NCBI GenBank assembly: GCA_013076295.1
Contig: RQOL01000498.1
Coordinates: forward strand, 186,001 to 250,000
DNA: 64,000 nucleotides
Origin: Sanderia malayensis
Taxonomy: Eukaryota > Cnidaria > Scyphozoa > Semaeostomeae > Pelagiidae
Reading direction: 5' to 3'
This document shows positions 36,160-49,727 of this stretch, one piece after another; within the stretch, counting starts at the first letter, position 1, and each line of letters starts with the position of its first letter. The notes under the pieces are model-generated. The model ran no database searches and was not told where the DNA came from. It saw only the letters and a list, made by a program, of their open reading frames with translations. The position numbers and the translations under genes are program-made.

Positions 36160-38240
36160 AACTGTAATTGTAATTGTGTTAATGTTTGTCTTTTGTTCGT
36201 TTTCTTCCACTGTTATTTGTTTGTTTTGTTTAATTGTTAAAACGTGTACAAGGGTACATTTGCATACCAATTAATAATAATAAATTGCGAAAAATAATAA
36301 CAAGACTATTACCTTTGAAAAACCATGCATTTCGCCAAAAGTACCTTTAAACTCTTCTTTAACATCCTGTGACACAAACCGTAACAATTTGCAAGAAATG
36401 TACTTCAAAACCCGTCTTTATGAATGAATTAGATGGCCTTTCGCATGCGTCATGGGCTCCTTTATTTCAATACTTACCAAAAGAAGAGCAGTTAACATTC
36501 CCTTCTTTGACATCGCACCACACAAATTATGCACTACCTAAAATTCACGAATAATAGATGTAATAAAACGTAAGAAGCAAACAATCTTATCTCATTTTCC
36601 AATGCAGACAATGTATCTCAACTCTAGCATCCGTTCTTCTTAAATGTGGCCTACTCTCAAGGGATTTTATGAAATACTATATTTCCTCAAGTCTTATACG
36701 CTGGGAAAATGAATCAAAACCTTCACAAAAACCCTACAGATTCATTTTAAAGATGTAACTTAAAAGATCGCAATGATATAAAACGATGTGCAAAACCTAC
36801 TTACCATCGCCAGTGACCCAGTGCAAGAGCAGAAAAGACGAAAGGAAGGACGCAATGCCAGCATGTTCTTTGTTGAGTTCAGTCTTCTCTTCTCTTCTTT
36901 CATGGGTTGGGTCTGGGCTGGGTTAATTGTTAGCCAATCAAGCTCAATCAGATAATCACGTCCAAACGAGGCTGCATAACAATAGAATTTGCTGTATGAT
37001 TTTGATTTATGCTATGTTTCGTCAACGTAGCAATTTATCATGCTGGTCGTGGTGGTCCTGTCCAAATATTCCTTTCCCAAATCTTGGATCGAAACGGAAC
37101 TTAATGCTGAAATAAGAGAAAGTAAAGCTGAGAGAAACATTCATTTCGCCGCAGCTCAGGAGTAAGTAGCCTTTATTTTTTAGTTTCACCCCATTCAAGT
37201 TCCCATATAATTGCTTAGGCCAATTGCATTTCATCATTGTTTGTTAACACATAGTTTCTTGAGGCCAAAATTGACAACTCCGCTTATGTTTCATGGCTTT
37301 TTATATTTAATAATTTGGGAAAGAGTGTTTAATGCTGTACCCAAATGTTTCAGTGGCTTTGATTTTGTTAAAATATTTTCGTTGACGGTTCTTTTCATTT
37401 TGTGGCTGCCTTCTTTGCCTTACCAGCCAAGCCCAATACTCTTATGAAACTCCTTTCCCCATGCAATTCCCATCCCATTGATGATGATTATGAAGTATTT
37501 TTGCATTCGTTATCCACGGTGTCTGGTGCTTATCCTTATGTTCTATATGATTGAAACTAACGTAAAACCAATCCCACCCATGGAAATCTTTTGCCGTGTT
37601 GCAAGAGTCACACTTAATTTTTGCTGTCAGGGCTTTTAATATATTCTTAATACTACGTTACAATACAGTGAAAAAAGTCACAATTGTTATTCCAGTTAAA
37701 CAAAATCGCTAATTATGAAAGAGCAATTTTCCCTAACAACATATTTAACTCCCAGCGGCTATCTTATCCAAATATAATTCTTTATTACCCTTGATAGTAC
37801 TAAACCAACATGTTACATAGAATATAATTTGTCTCTTTCACTTTGGTAGATCTACTCATGTACATCATTGTACAAATGCAAGTATTGGAGACTTCATACC
37901 TATTGCTTTATCAAAATTCAATGCATCACTGTCATCTTATCATGGAAACAAAATCATACCTCTGTAAGTCAACATTAATATAAATTCTGGATCCTCATCA
38001 TAGATGGTCCTTTACTGTTTATATACAAAGGACCACAGGCAAGTGTCCATGGAGGCACTCAACTAATAGCAGGCTAATTGTTGTTGTCCCTAAAACAAAA
38101 CAAACTTTGATGTTGCATCTTATCTACTGTACCATCAGCACGAGGCTTACCTGATGAAAACGAGGATTTTCAAATGAAAACGAGGCTGATCGCTAAAACT
38201 AATTTCCATTCATGTTAAACACTACAATCGTGACAATAGA
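36160..38240. other. AT-rich interval, no firm gene
   Basis: Possible minus-strand first exon near 36900-36798 (MKEEKRRLNSTKNML..., donor GATG|GTAAGT) and a weak + strand coding-like block at 37070-37160. Neither could be extended into a gene. Confidence 0.3.
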
Positions 38241-38395
38241 TAGACAGGGGAGCGAGGGCGAACCAAACCACTGTACGTGGGGTCGGAAGAGGCATGAGCG
38301 TTAGCGAATGCAGCGCACGAAGTGCGCCAACCACATTAAACTTTTGTTGCTTGGGGGGCTCCGGGAAGCGAGCGTATGCGAGCGCCCCCGGCTAG
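38240..38395 (+). mobile_element. 3' end fragment of a Helitron-like unit
   Basis: Starts with a partial 114-bp monomer (atagatagacaggggagcg...), carries the gcatgagcgttagcgaatgc tail, and ends CCCCCGGCTAG at 38395, immediately followed by the TCTATATATAC start of unit d. Confidence 0.6.
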
Positions 38396-41020
38396 TCTAT
38401 ATATACTATTCTACGGTCACACGTGACCCCAACCCGCCAAACAATGCTCCATTGTCTCTTGAACAATCGACGTTCGAGCAAACAATGGCAACCTTCGACC
38501 GAACAATGGGATCAAAGGAGCGGGGCTTGATATCATAAAGGCTTTTTTTTGGGGTGCGAATAAGGGTGCAAATTGGTACAGAAATGATCGCTGTATTGTG
38601 CTGATCAAAGTAAAGTATTTCGCTAATTTCTACTCCAAGCGGTTCGCGAGTTATGGCCCATTTTCTGTTCCGACTTTCTAGAAAGTTCCGAGGACGGAGT
38701 TAATGAGATGCAAAACGAGCAGGGAGAAGCACGTGTTTTTTTGGTTGAACGGGCGGCAAGTTGCTCGGGTTTAAGCACGAATACGTGCCGGAAATCAATT
38801 GTAAAGACGTGTCAATTGTTCTCAGGACCTGTGGAGACAATGTGTGGACAATTATTTCAAGGTATTTCCTTTATTCAATTATTTTTGGGTGGAAATAGCA
38901 CGAGTTTTGTTTTGTTTAACCTCCCTTTTTTTCTTTCGGCTCCAGGGCCTAACCAAAACACGAAGACAATTTTGATTTTCTTGGGTCGTTCTGGGCGGAT
39001 TTCGCCCATTTAAACTTTCGATAACTGTTTATTTACACGAGAACTAAAATTATCTAGGGTTGTTTTTTTTGTTTTGCCGATTTTCCTCTCTTTTTGGACA
39101 GTTTTAGCCGAGATTGGGTTCGGCTGGAAAACACGAAATTTTCATGCAACACGCGTGTGTTTTGCATTCGGGAAAATTACATTTTAACCTGCCAAAACTT
39201 TGTTTTTTTCGCCGAAATACTTTCGATAAATGTTCGCCAAGCTATTAGCTTCATGTTGATATTTTCGTGGGGTGTGTAGGACAAAAATTGGCCACGTTAT
39301 TTTAATTTTAAAGTTGGTGAATCGTGTTTTAAATGCTATTTTTTTCACGGGTTTGATTTCAGGGCAATTTTTGATCAACAAAATCATGTCTTGGACTTCA
39401 AAAATGTACAACTAAAATTGCGAAAAGCATTTCAAATGCACCCAATTACTTTTGATACTTATTCGCCAAGGTATCAGCTTCATGTTGGTGTAATTTGAGT
39501 TAAAATGGACAAAGTTTGACCAAGTTAGGGGAATTTTTGTGTTTTTAAAGTTGGCTGATGAATAAATTTTTTCACGGCTTTTGTCTTGGGCTGCACTAAA
39601 TACTCGCTGAAAATTCAAAACAACACTGTTAAGAAATCTGAATATTTTTATCGGATTCGCTGTTTTGTTAGCTACAGTTTGATATAATTTTTATTAGAGA
39701 TTGAGTTTAAATTTTCCAGGATTGATTAAATTTTTGAAGGCAACTTTTTTTTCAAACTTCACACTGAAGCTATCGACCTTCGGCTTTCAGGGGGGCGGCA
39801 GGGTGGGCGCTGGGCGGTCGATTGCCAGGGGGGAATATCCGACCTCCCACCTTTACTTCCTTTAGAAATGTTGCGTCGTAGTATGTATTGTAGGGTATGT
39901 ATTGTAGGGTATTTATTGTAGGGTATGTATTGTAAGGTATGTATTGTAAGGTATGTATTGTAGGGTATTTAATGTAGGGTATGTTATGTAGGGTATGTAT
40001 TGTAGGGTATTTATTGTAGGGTATGTATTGTAAGGTATGTATTGTAAGGTATGTATTGTAGGGTATTTATTGTAGGGTATGTTATGTAGGGTATGTATTG
40101 TAGGGTATGTATGGTAGGGTATTTATTGTAGGGTATGTATTGTAAGGTATCTATTGTAAGGTATGTATTGTAGGGTATTTATTGTAGGGTATGTTATGTA
40201 GGGTATGTATTGTAGGGTATGTATTGTAGGGTATGTATTGTAGGGTATGTATTGTAAGGTATGTATTGTAAGGTATGTATCGTAGGGTATTCATTGTAGG
40301 GTATGTATTGTAGGGTATGTATTGTAGGGTATTTATTGTAGGGTATGTATTGTAGGGTATGTATTGTAGGGTATGTATTGTAGGGTATGTATTGTAGGGT
40401 ATGTATTGTAGGGTATGTATTGCAGGGTATGTATGTAGGGTATGTATTTTAGGTTATGTATTGTAGGGTATGTATTGTAGGGTTTGTATTGTAGGTTATG
40501 TATTGTATGGTATGTATTGTAGGGTATGTTATGTAGGGCATGTATTGTAGGGTATGTATTGTAGGGTATGTATTGTAGGGTTTGTATTGTAGGTTATGTA
40601 TTGTATGGTATGTATTGTAGGGTATGTTATGTAGGGCATGTATTGTAGGGTATGTATTGAAGGTTATGTATTGTAGGGTATGTATTGTAGGGTTTGTATT
40701 GTAGGTTATGTATTGTGTGGTATGTATTGTAGGGTATGTTATGTAGGACATGTATTGTAGGGTATGTATTGTAGGTTATGTATTGTAGGGTATGTATTGT
40801 AGGGTTTGTATTGTAGGTTATGTATTGTAGGGTATGTATTGTAGGGTATGTATTGTAGGGATTGTATTGTAGGGTATGCATTGTAGGGTATGTATTGTAG
40901 GGTATGTATGTACGTATCGGCATGAGCGGAAGCGAATGCAGGGCGCGAAGCGCGCCAACCAGATTAAGCTTTGGCTACTTGACGGGCTCCGGGGAGGGAG
41001 CGAAGCAACCGAACCCGGCC
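38396..41020 (+). mobile_element. non-autonomous Helitron-like unit d
   Basis: Starts TCTATATATACTATTCTACG and has the fullest body of the set (including the 39300-39830 segment shared with unit a). It carries a ~1-kb minisatellite and the gcatgagcgg tail. The end reads CCCGGCCCA at about 41018 instead of CTAG, followed by (ATGT)n. A second tail copy follows to 41242. Confidence 0.65.
39880..40915. repeat. 14-bp minisatellite in unit d
   Basis: TATTGTAGGGTATG repeats, with higher-order blocks in which TTATGTAGGGCATG recurs at roughly 110-140-base intervals. Confidence 0.95.
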
Positions 41021-41021
41021 C

Positions 41022-41138
41022 ATGTATGTATGTATGTATGTATGTATGTATGTATGTATCTATGTATGTATGTATGTTATGTAGGTAGGTATGTAGGTAT
41101 GTATGTATGTAGGTATGTATGTATGTATGTATGTATGG
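41022..41138. repeat. (ATGT)n microsatellite
   Basis: Pure to nearly pure ATGT tetramers between two copies of the Helitron-like 3' tail. Confidence 0.95.
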
Positions 41139-41242
41139 GCATGAGCGGAGCGAATGCAGCGCGCGAAGCGCGCCAACCACATTAAGCTTTTGTTGCTTGG
41201 GGGGCTCCGGGGAGGGAGCGTAGCGACCGGACCCCTGGCTAG
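41139..41242 (+). mobile_element. duplicated Helitron-like 3' tail
   Basis: A second gggcatgagcgg...gctccggggaggg tail, ending CCCCTGGCTAG at 41242, with unit e starting TCTATATATAA at the next base. It is probably a relic of an extra unit or a slipped tail. Confidence 0.6.
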
Positions 41243-42600
41243 TCTATATATAATAAAATGTGATCACACGTGACCCGCCGACTCTGAACAATGACCTATT
41301 GTTTCTTGAACAATCGACGTTCGAAAAAACAATGGCAACGTTCCACCAAACAATGGGATCAAAGGAGCGGGGCTTGATATCATAAAGGCTTTTTTTTCGG
41401 GTGCAAATAAGGGTGCAAATTGGCATAGAAATGATCGCTGCATTCTTCTGATGAAAGTAAACTATGTGGCTAATTTCTACTCCAAACGGTTCGGGAGTTA
41501 TGGCCCATTTTGTGTTCCGACTTTCTAGAAAGTTCCGAGGACAGAGTTAATGAGATGCAAAACGAGCAGGGAGAAGCAGGTGTTTTTTTAGTTGAACGGG
41601 CGGCAAGTTGCTCGGGTTTAAACGTGAATGCGTGCCGGAAATGAATTGTAAAGACGTGTCAATTGTTGTCAAGACCTGTGGAAACAATTGGTGAACAATT
41701 ATTTCAAGGTATTTCCTTTATTCAATTGTTTTTGGCTTTAAATAGCACGAGTTTTGTTTTGTTTAACCTCACGTTTTTCTTTCGGCTCGAGGGCCTAACC
41801 AAAACACGAAGACAATGTTGATTTTCTCGGGTCGTTCTGGGCCGATTTTGTCCATTTAAACTTTCGATAACTGTTTATTTACACGAGAACTAAAGTTATC
41901 TGGCTTTGTTTTTTTTGTTTTGCTGATTTTCCTCTGTTTTTCGACAGTTTTAGCCGAGTTTGGATTTTGCTGAAAAACACGAAATTTTCAAGCAACACGC
42001 GTGTGTTTTGCATTTGCGAAAATTAATTTTTAACCTGCCAAAACATTGTTTTTTTCACCCAAATACTTTCGATAAATGTTCGCCAAGCTATTAGCTTCGT
42101 GTTGGTGTAATTTGAGTTCAAATGGACTAATTTTGACCAAGTTAGGGAGGTTTTTGTGTTTTGAAAGTTGCCTGCTGAATAAATTTTTTCACGGCTTTTG
42201 TCTTGGGCTGCACTAAATACTCCCTTATAAAATTCAAAACAACACTGTTAAGAAATGTTAATATTTTAATCAGATTCGCTGTTTCCTCAGCTACAGTTTG
42301 ATGTATTTTTTATTACAGATTGAGTTTAAATTTTCCAAGATTGATTAAATTTTTGAAGGCAACTTTTTTTTTCAAACTTCACACTGAAGCTATCAACCTT
42401 CGGCTTTCAGGGGGGGCGGCAGGGCGGGCGCTGCCAGGGGGGAAGATGTAGGGTTTGTATTGTAGGGTATGTATTGTAGGGTATGTATTGTAGGTTATGT
42501 ATGGTAGGGTATGTATTGTAGGTTATGTATGGTAGGGTATGTAGTGTAGGTTATGTATTGTAGGGTATGTAGTGTAGGGTATGTATTGTAGGGTATGTAT
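41243..42600 (+). mobile_element. non-autonomous Helitron-like unit e
   Basis: Begins TCTATATATAATAAAATGTG, then CACACGTGACCCG. The body matches units a-d; the 42100-42440 part matches unit a at 18770-19110. A short minisatellite is at 42448-42600. There is no CTAG end; it grades into ATGT repeats and then Helitron 3, as unit c does before Helitron 2. Confidence 0.6.
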
Positions 42601-42780
42601 GTATGTATGTAGGGTATGTATGTATGTATGTATGTAGGGTATGTATGTAGGGTATGTAGGGTATGTATGTATGTATGTATGTATGTATGTATGTATGTAT
42701 GTATGTATGTATGTATGTATGTAGGGTATGTATGTAGGGTATGTATATTATGTATAGTATTTATATATAGTATATAGGGT
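42448..42780. repeat. 14-bp minisatellite grading into (ATGT)n
   Basis: A few TATTGTAGGGTATG units, then ATGT tetramers to about 42745 with TAGGGT blocks. Mirrors 23400-23740. Confidence 0.9.
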
Positions 42781-42829
42781 ATGTATTGATGTATATATTT
42801 ATGTAAGTATCTATAGTAAGTATCTATAT

Positions 42830-44739
42830 ATATTAATATGTAATGCTTCTATTTCTAACTTTTGTAATTCTTCAAAAAGATCACTGCAAAACAGACACTG
42901 TCCTTCTTTTTCAACAAATGATCTTCAATTAACAAATCTTAAAATGAACTCACCTCACTATAATAATGTTCACAAGGAATGACCACAAACATTCACTTTA
43001 TGTCTGGGCACCTGAAAAACAAGAAGAAATCATGTAATATACTTTATAGCATGTTGGCACATCTCAGTTCTTTTCATGTGGCCTGAAGTCTATAAATGTA
43101 AGTAATTTATTGTAACTGCAAATCATTAATTAATTACCTCCACCTCATGTGTTCACCAAGTCAAAAAACGTATTAAACCTTCTTACCTTTTGTCAGCCTT
43201 CCATGGCCTACTCTTCTTATTATTAGTATCTTTACCAGCAGCAATATTTCTGAAGATATAACAGATCACCAAAAATCAATGTACTTCATTCTCCACGTGT
43301 CCGAGAAATGGTGTATTTCTAGATATCATGCATAATAAAGTCTACCAAATTATTTCTTCTTATACTTAAAGGTTCCCCTTCACAACCACACTTCTCCCCA
43401 TCATCAACGAAGACCAAGGCCGTTTTTCTCTTCGGTGCCAAGTACATACTCTTGCTGTTGTTGTGTTCAACTGCCTTTCTGTTCTGTCGAATCGAATGGA
43501 TCATCATGAGAATAATAATAACAACAACGAGGCACGCCGCCGAATAGAGGCCACAAAATTTTCAAATTGGCGCGAATTTCAAATAGCAATTGCGTGTTTA
43601 CTTTCTTGCTACAGCAAATGTAAAATTTTTGTTCAACATCTAACGTTGTCAGAAATTGAAACAAAATAATATTAATATCTATATATTGAAAGAAAATTAT
43701 TAGAAAGATTGTTTTACTTTGTTATTGGTGAGTTGAATGTTCAAATTTACCTTTTTTAAACAATCCTTATTTACACCGACAGCGTCTTCTTTAAAGCAAC
43801 GTTGTCTTTCATTGCATCGCAATGCACTGTCTTTTAGCGTTTCTGTCATCTGCTTTTTAGCGTTTCTGTTATCTGGTTTCTCGGCTAATGTCTAGCCAGT
43901 TTTGTTATTAACAAAGTAAAGTAAAGTGAAGTTTTTTTATAAAGTAAGTATTTCACTCCTTCACTTCAGCATGACCTTTTATTCTCATTTCTCCACTCAA
44001 TCTATCAACATAATAATATACAAGTTGACAATATGTTAAACATTCCTTAGTATCAATGGCAACTTTCTGTTTACAAGATAATCAATTCATCCAAAACATC
44101 TTTCTTCTTTTGTAAAAACAGGTTTTCAAACAAGTTCATTCCTCAGAATATTGGTGAGTGTGACAAGAATTGTTCCTGTATAAAGCCTATTTTAATTAAT
44201 GTTTAAATGCCTCACCCTGTAATGTACATTCATATCCCAAATCTGAAGCTTAGCTACTATATTTAAAGTGGTATTAACAATTGCAACAATTTATTATCAA
44301 TAGAAAGCAAATTTACTGCATAATGCAAATCAAATCTACCCTTATAATACAAACACATCAAATGTGGTTTATACATTTTTCTTTCCAAAAATGAAAAGGA
44401 TCGTTAACTTCTCCAATTTATACATTATCAAAACTGTTTTCCTTTTAGTTGTTAAAGAACACAATAGAAAGAGTGATGTAGGTCATAAGAGAAAGTGCTC
44501 AAATATTTTTATTTGGAAACTTTAAATAACCAATAATTTAATTCAACAATCAAGAGTAATCCCTAACATTTCTTACAATTATGTTTTAAATTATTTATTT
44601 TATCTTCCAGCTCACCACAAAACAACAACCCCATCCAGTTGCTCACAAAAATCACTCTTATTTCAAGTTTTAACATTTTCACTTAAATTGGGTTGCATAT
44701 AACACACATTTTTTTCTTTTTTTATATACATCTCGCAAA
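42830..44739 (+). promoter_or_regulatory. 5' leader of Helitron 3
   Basis: Collinear copy of 23741-25549 with indels, including the ttggcgcgaattt site near 43566. No coding potential. Promoter role is inferred from conservation and position. Confidence 0.45.
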
Positions 44740-46357
44740 ATGCCAAAAAAAGCCAAAAAAAGCATCACCGGCAACAAACGTAGGAATCAATTACGGGAAG
44801 CAAATCGCCGCTGTCGTGAGAATAACCAACAGCCTCATCCTGCTGATTTACCACCTGATAATATGGTACAGGGAGCAGTGAATCATCTTCACCAGTTGCA
44901 GCAAGAATACCCCCAGCAACCAGCCCCAGAATATCAACCACTCCCACTTCATTATCCACAGATGCAGGCATTGTATGTGCCATGGCAACTACCTGCGATG
45001 CTTCCCCACTACGGACTTATAGCAGTACCACAACCAGGCTTACAATATCCTGCAGCACTGGCCCCTCAAACTTCAGGTACACAACCCAATAATTTGTACT
45101 GAACTTTCAAAATAGATAACTCTATATTATACAACTATTTGAAATTAACAACAATCAAAATAAAACCAGTTATTATATCAAGCAAATTGTCAATACTTTT
45201 TCATCTCTGCAGGTACCGCCAATCATTATGCAATTGCAACCACCCCTTCTGAATCGTAATCATGGAGGTGAAACGGCAATACAAACGGCAGATGTGGAAA
45301 TGCTTAATGTAAATCAAGCTCAAAATGACAATGAGGTAAAATAAAATTGTTAACACAAGCTAACTACTGCTAGGCAAGTCCATTTTCCATAACCCAAATG
45401 CCTCATGCAATTTGACTATTTTCCACATGTACTAAAGTTTCCATATTTATTTATATCAATTACACAATCACACAGTAATGACATTAAAATTTCCAATAAC
45501 TAATACCTTTATGTAAATAATTTCATTTCTTTTCATTTCAACAGATACGGCCAATGCACATGCAACCCGAAACACATATTGAAAATGAAAATAATGAAAT
45601 TGAAAGGCCGGCACAACCTGATGAAATCAACGTGGAACAACACATTCCAATTCCACATGATAATCAGGTAAAATAGACTACCATCACAATTGCCATAAAA
45701 TACACCTGTCATTCTCCACAGGACCATGTCAGGAAATTATTTTCCTCTCTAAATGGACATATCTTCACAAGTCTCAGTTTTATGCATTTCAAAACACATG
45801 ATTGAATTATATTAACTTACATTACATTGCATTTCAGGATCCACAAATATTGCCTGCTGCTATGCAATTGCAAGCCAACGTTCAAAATGAGAATGAAGGG
45901 AATGAAATGGCGGTACCACTCCAAGAAGTTGAAATGCAAGACGAAATCCTACCACAACACCAAGATGATGTCCCCAACCCATCGAACATCGAGAAAGGGA
46001 AGTAAATCAACCTATTCTTGAAATTCCTCAATTCTCCCCAATGCCTCATCATCTTGGAAAAATGACCAGGACATGTATTCACTGTGAAGCGAAGTACTTC
46101 CGAGAGGAACTCAACACAAGAAAACAATACAACAAATTGTATGGGAGGATTAATAACTCTCGATCCCATTCAACCACCCCCGGCAATGTCATGCATTTAT
46201 ACACTGGAACTACTGATGAATCTAAATATTTTTCTCAAAAATTTCCGTAGATACAATTCACTAATGGCGATGGCATCCTGGACAGCTAACGTTGTAAGAC
46301 ACGCTAATGCAGGACCACCAGTCATCACCATACATGGAAGTGCATACCATATGACAG
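44740..46357 (+). pseudogene. Helitron 3 exons 1-4: N-terminal region
   Basis: Exons 44740-45076, 45213-45335, 45545-45667 and 45838-46357 keep GT-AG borders. The start is MPKKAKKSITGNKRR. Exon 2 keeps the base lost in Helitron 2. Exon 4 has a frame break near 45985 (ccccaacccatcg) and others near 46130-46230, but the finger-like TRTCIHCEAKYF block (near 46066-46101) is intact. Confidence 0.75.
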
Positions 46358-46625
46358 GTAAATATAACGTCCCTCTCTTAGTAGCTCTTATATTATCCTA
46401 CATTTCATATAATAGCTTCACGTGATGAAACGGATGTGACAGAACGCTCAAGTCCTTTCCACCCAATCTACAATGGATTAGCTCTCTATCCTTGCCTTGA
46501 TATTAAGAGTTGTCCAATCGAAAATGAAGGCGCTTTATGATGCTTTTATAACAAGGCACTGGCTGCATTGAAATTGTAGTTTATATAACGAAGTACAATT
46601 TAGAATGTTTCCTTCAATTCAACAG

Positions 46626-49220
46626 GGGTAACTGAAACCGACAGGTCCCGAAAATATGCAGAATTATACATTATGGACCCAACAAGCACTACAAGAACGC
46701 CAGAACACAGCCAGAGAACAAAACTTGGACTTAGACATGGTGCGCTGCTGCAAAACGAATTGATGGCAGTAAATCGGTTTGCTCAACATTTAAAAACAAT
46801 GGGAGAAGTACTGAAGAGCAAAGGCAGCAAGCATTGCCAATGATCAGACATATCCCACATTCAAGATGATTATTACCGGTCGCCCAGAACAAGATCGAAG
46901 ATATAATCCTACTGCCAGAGAAATTTGCAGCAGTCTACACTACACGCAATGGCGGTGCTCCTAATCCCGAGGATAGAGAGCTTCAAATTCGAACAAAGGC
47001 GTCGGTAATCTTATGAAGATTAATGCCTTAGATCCCGTTGCGGATCCTCTAACCTATCCATTTGTTGTTCTTTCAGGGTGATCGGGGTTACAGCTTGGAC
47101 CTTCAACGTCTACCTACACGTCGAGGACAAGACCAGGAAAATCCTGATCGTGTCCACCGTGTCAGACTCACAATCGCCGAATATTATTCGTACCGAATAC
47201 AAGTCAGAAATCAACTATCTACGATCCACAGCGCAACACTTCTCTTTCAACAATATCTGGTGGATGCATACACCAAAATAGAAGGAAACAAGCTCAACTG
47301 GATTTTGCACAATCAACGGCAATTACGTGCTGACAGTTATCGAGGCCTGATGGATCACCTGAACAGAAGGGCTGAAATCGAAAATCAAATGGCCAGGGCA
47401 AACAATCCCAACGAACCCCTTCATATTGATGTCGGTCGTGTTGTCATACTTCCCTCATCTTTTTCAGGCAGTCAACGAAATATGTACCAGAACTTTCAAG
47501 ATGCAATGACTATCGTCAGAAAGTATGGCAAGCCTGACATCTTCCTAACCATGACGGCCAATCCCAGATGGAAGGAGATTTCAGAGAACATTCTACCACA
47601 CCAGAAGGCGAATGACCGGCCTGACATCGTCACACGAGTATTTCAACAGAAACTACAAGAACTACTGGAAGATGTCCTTCACAAGCACATTCTCGGACAC
47701 ACTGTTGCACATGTATATGTCATCGAATTTCAGAAGAGAGGACTACCACATGCTCACATGATTCTGTTCCTCTCTGAGGCTGATAGACCACGAACACCTG
47801 AAGAGGTAACATCTATAGCAATAATTTATTATAGAGTAAAAGATAGATTTATTATACATTTATTATTGAGTATGAAATATTATCAGCAGTTGTATTGCTT
47901 AGTAAAAACACAATGCATTTTGATGTGTAGAGCTTACATGTGATATTTTTCCTCAAACCTACAGGTAGATCGACTCATATCAGCTGAAATTCCGGACCCA
48001 CAGGATGCAAGATATCACAAGTTAGTACTGAAGCACATGACACATGGACCATGCGGTGATATAAACCCCGGATGTGTTTGCATGGAGAATAACAAATGCA
48101 AGAAACGATTTCCGAAAGATCGCACTGCCGAAACACAAGTCAATGCGAATGGTTATCCCCTCTACAGACGACGCTGTCGTCACCCAGTCAATCTGGAAGA
48201 TCGACTTCTAGATGATACATGGGTTGTGCCACATAATCGCCATCTTCTACTCAAGTATCAGTGTCACATTAATCTCGAAATATGTAGCACTGTGAAGTCC
48301 GTGAAATATATTTTCAAATATATTCATAAAGGACAAGACATGGCACACGTGGAAATTCTCGAAGGACAGCAGCAGCAAGTACCTCAAGATATTGAGCACG
48401 ATGAAGTACGCCAATACATCAACGCTCGGTATATTGGACCTCACGAAGCTGTTCACAGAATATTCCAATTTTCCATGCACGAGAAAAGTCACACTATCAA
48501 ACGTCTGCATGTTCATCTACCTGATCAGCAGACCGTATACTTTCAGGATAATGGAAGGGTCGAACAATTACAAAACATCAATGAAAAAACCACACTGACG
48601 TCTTGGTTTGAATTGAATGCACAAGACCCGGCTGCACGCCAATATCTCTATCACGAATTCCTGAACACTATGTTTTCAACGAGCGCACCAAAACATGGAA
48701 AGCAAGACAGCGGAGAACACTGCCTGTCATAGGCAGAATATATCAAGTTCACCCACGACCATGTGAGCAAAGATTCGCACTGAGACTATTGCTTCTCCAT
48801 AAACGAGGTGCCACGTCGTTTGAAGATCTTCGCACGATAGAAGGAAACCTATGCAATTCCTTCAAAGACGCTGCTTTAGCTCTAGGGTCGTGGAAGATGA
48901 TGCTGAAATCATACGCTGTTTGGAGGAGGCAGTTATTTTTAACATGCCAATACAACTGAGACAGTTGTTTGCTACATTACTCCTTTTTCAAACACCTTCA
49001 GATATCGCAGCACTCTTCAACATGTTCAAAGAAGCATTAAGTGAAGACTTTGTACGACGTGATCAACTCAATCATCCAGATATGGCCATAGCTTTTGAAG
49101 ACCGACACATGTATCAATGTCTACATGACATTGACGAAAATTTGAAAGTACATGGTCAATCGATCACTAATTATGCTGACCTTCCTCAACTTCCAGCCGA
49201 CTATGTCATTCCTGAACGAG
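46626..49220 (+). pseudogene. Helitron 3 exons 5-6: HUH Rep, multiply frameshifted
   Basis: Exon 5 (46626-47805) has several 1-2 base indels between 46670 and 47065, then is open through FLTMTANPRW (about 47540) and the HUH motif GLPHAHM (about 47745-47765). Exon 6 (47965-49220) has the Y2 motif KYIFKYIHKG near 48305-48335 and breaks near 48655 (one base lost) and 48887. It is highly similar to Helitron 2 over its length, so the catalytic core was only recently inactivated. Confidence 0.85.
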
Positions 49221-49375
49221 GTACTAATGTGTTATTTTCAAATATGTACTGTATTAGTAAGAATATAATAATGTATCCTAACATCGTGCAGACAAGGGCA
49301 TTTACGTATTTTTGCACATGATTCTCCTAGCTTTCTTTCCAATTTTATTGCAATATATTTCACTTATTATTACAG

Positions 49376-49627
49376 AGGAAGATGACATGGATGTTGGCAA
49401 TGCCAGAGAGGAAGGAGAACGAATGCTGGCCGCATTGAACCCTGAACAGCGAGCCATATACACGGGAATCACTGATGCTATCAACGCGCAATCCGAACAG
49501 AACTGTCACTTTGTTGACGGGCCGGCTGGAACCGGAAAACTTTCCTTTACAACACGTTGGTTCACAATCTGCAAGCCAATGGACATAAAGTTCAGTGCAT
49601 GGCGTGGTCAGGAATTGCTGCAACACT
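49376..49627 (+). pseudogene. Helitron 3 exon 7: helicase start, truncated at the gap
   Basis: Starts TTACAG|AGGAAG. The P-loop GPAGTGK is present near 49520, but one base is lost directly after it (ggaaaactt against ggcaaaactt in Helitron 2), which shifts the frame. Sequence is lost at 49628. Confidence 0.8.
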
Positions 49628-49727
49628 NNNNNNNNNNNNNNNNNNNNNNNNNNNNNNNNNNNNNNNNNNNNNNNNNNNNNNNNNNNNNNNNNNNNNNNNN
49701 NNNNNNNNNNNNNNNNNNNNNNNNNNN
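49628..49727. other. assembly gap (100 N)
   Basis: Exactly 100 undetermined bases, usually a gap of unknown size. Helitron 3 helicase is on the left and an unrelated minus-strand ORF on the right, so order and orientation across it are unverified. Confidence 0.98.

Larger units (their letters stand above)
42830..49627 (+). mobile_element. Helitron 3, decayed and cut by the gap
   Basis: Same exon order as Helitron 2, with many small indels. Sequence stops at the 100-base gap inside the helicase exon; the last exon and 3' end are not seen, because the sequence after the gap is unrelated. Confidence 0.85.
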
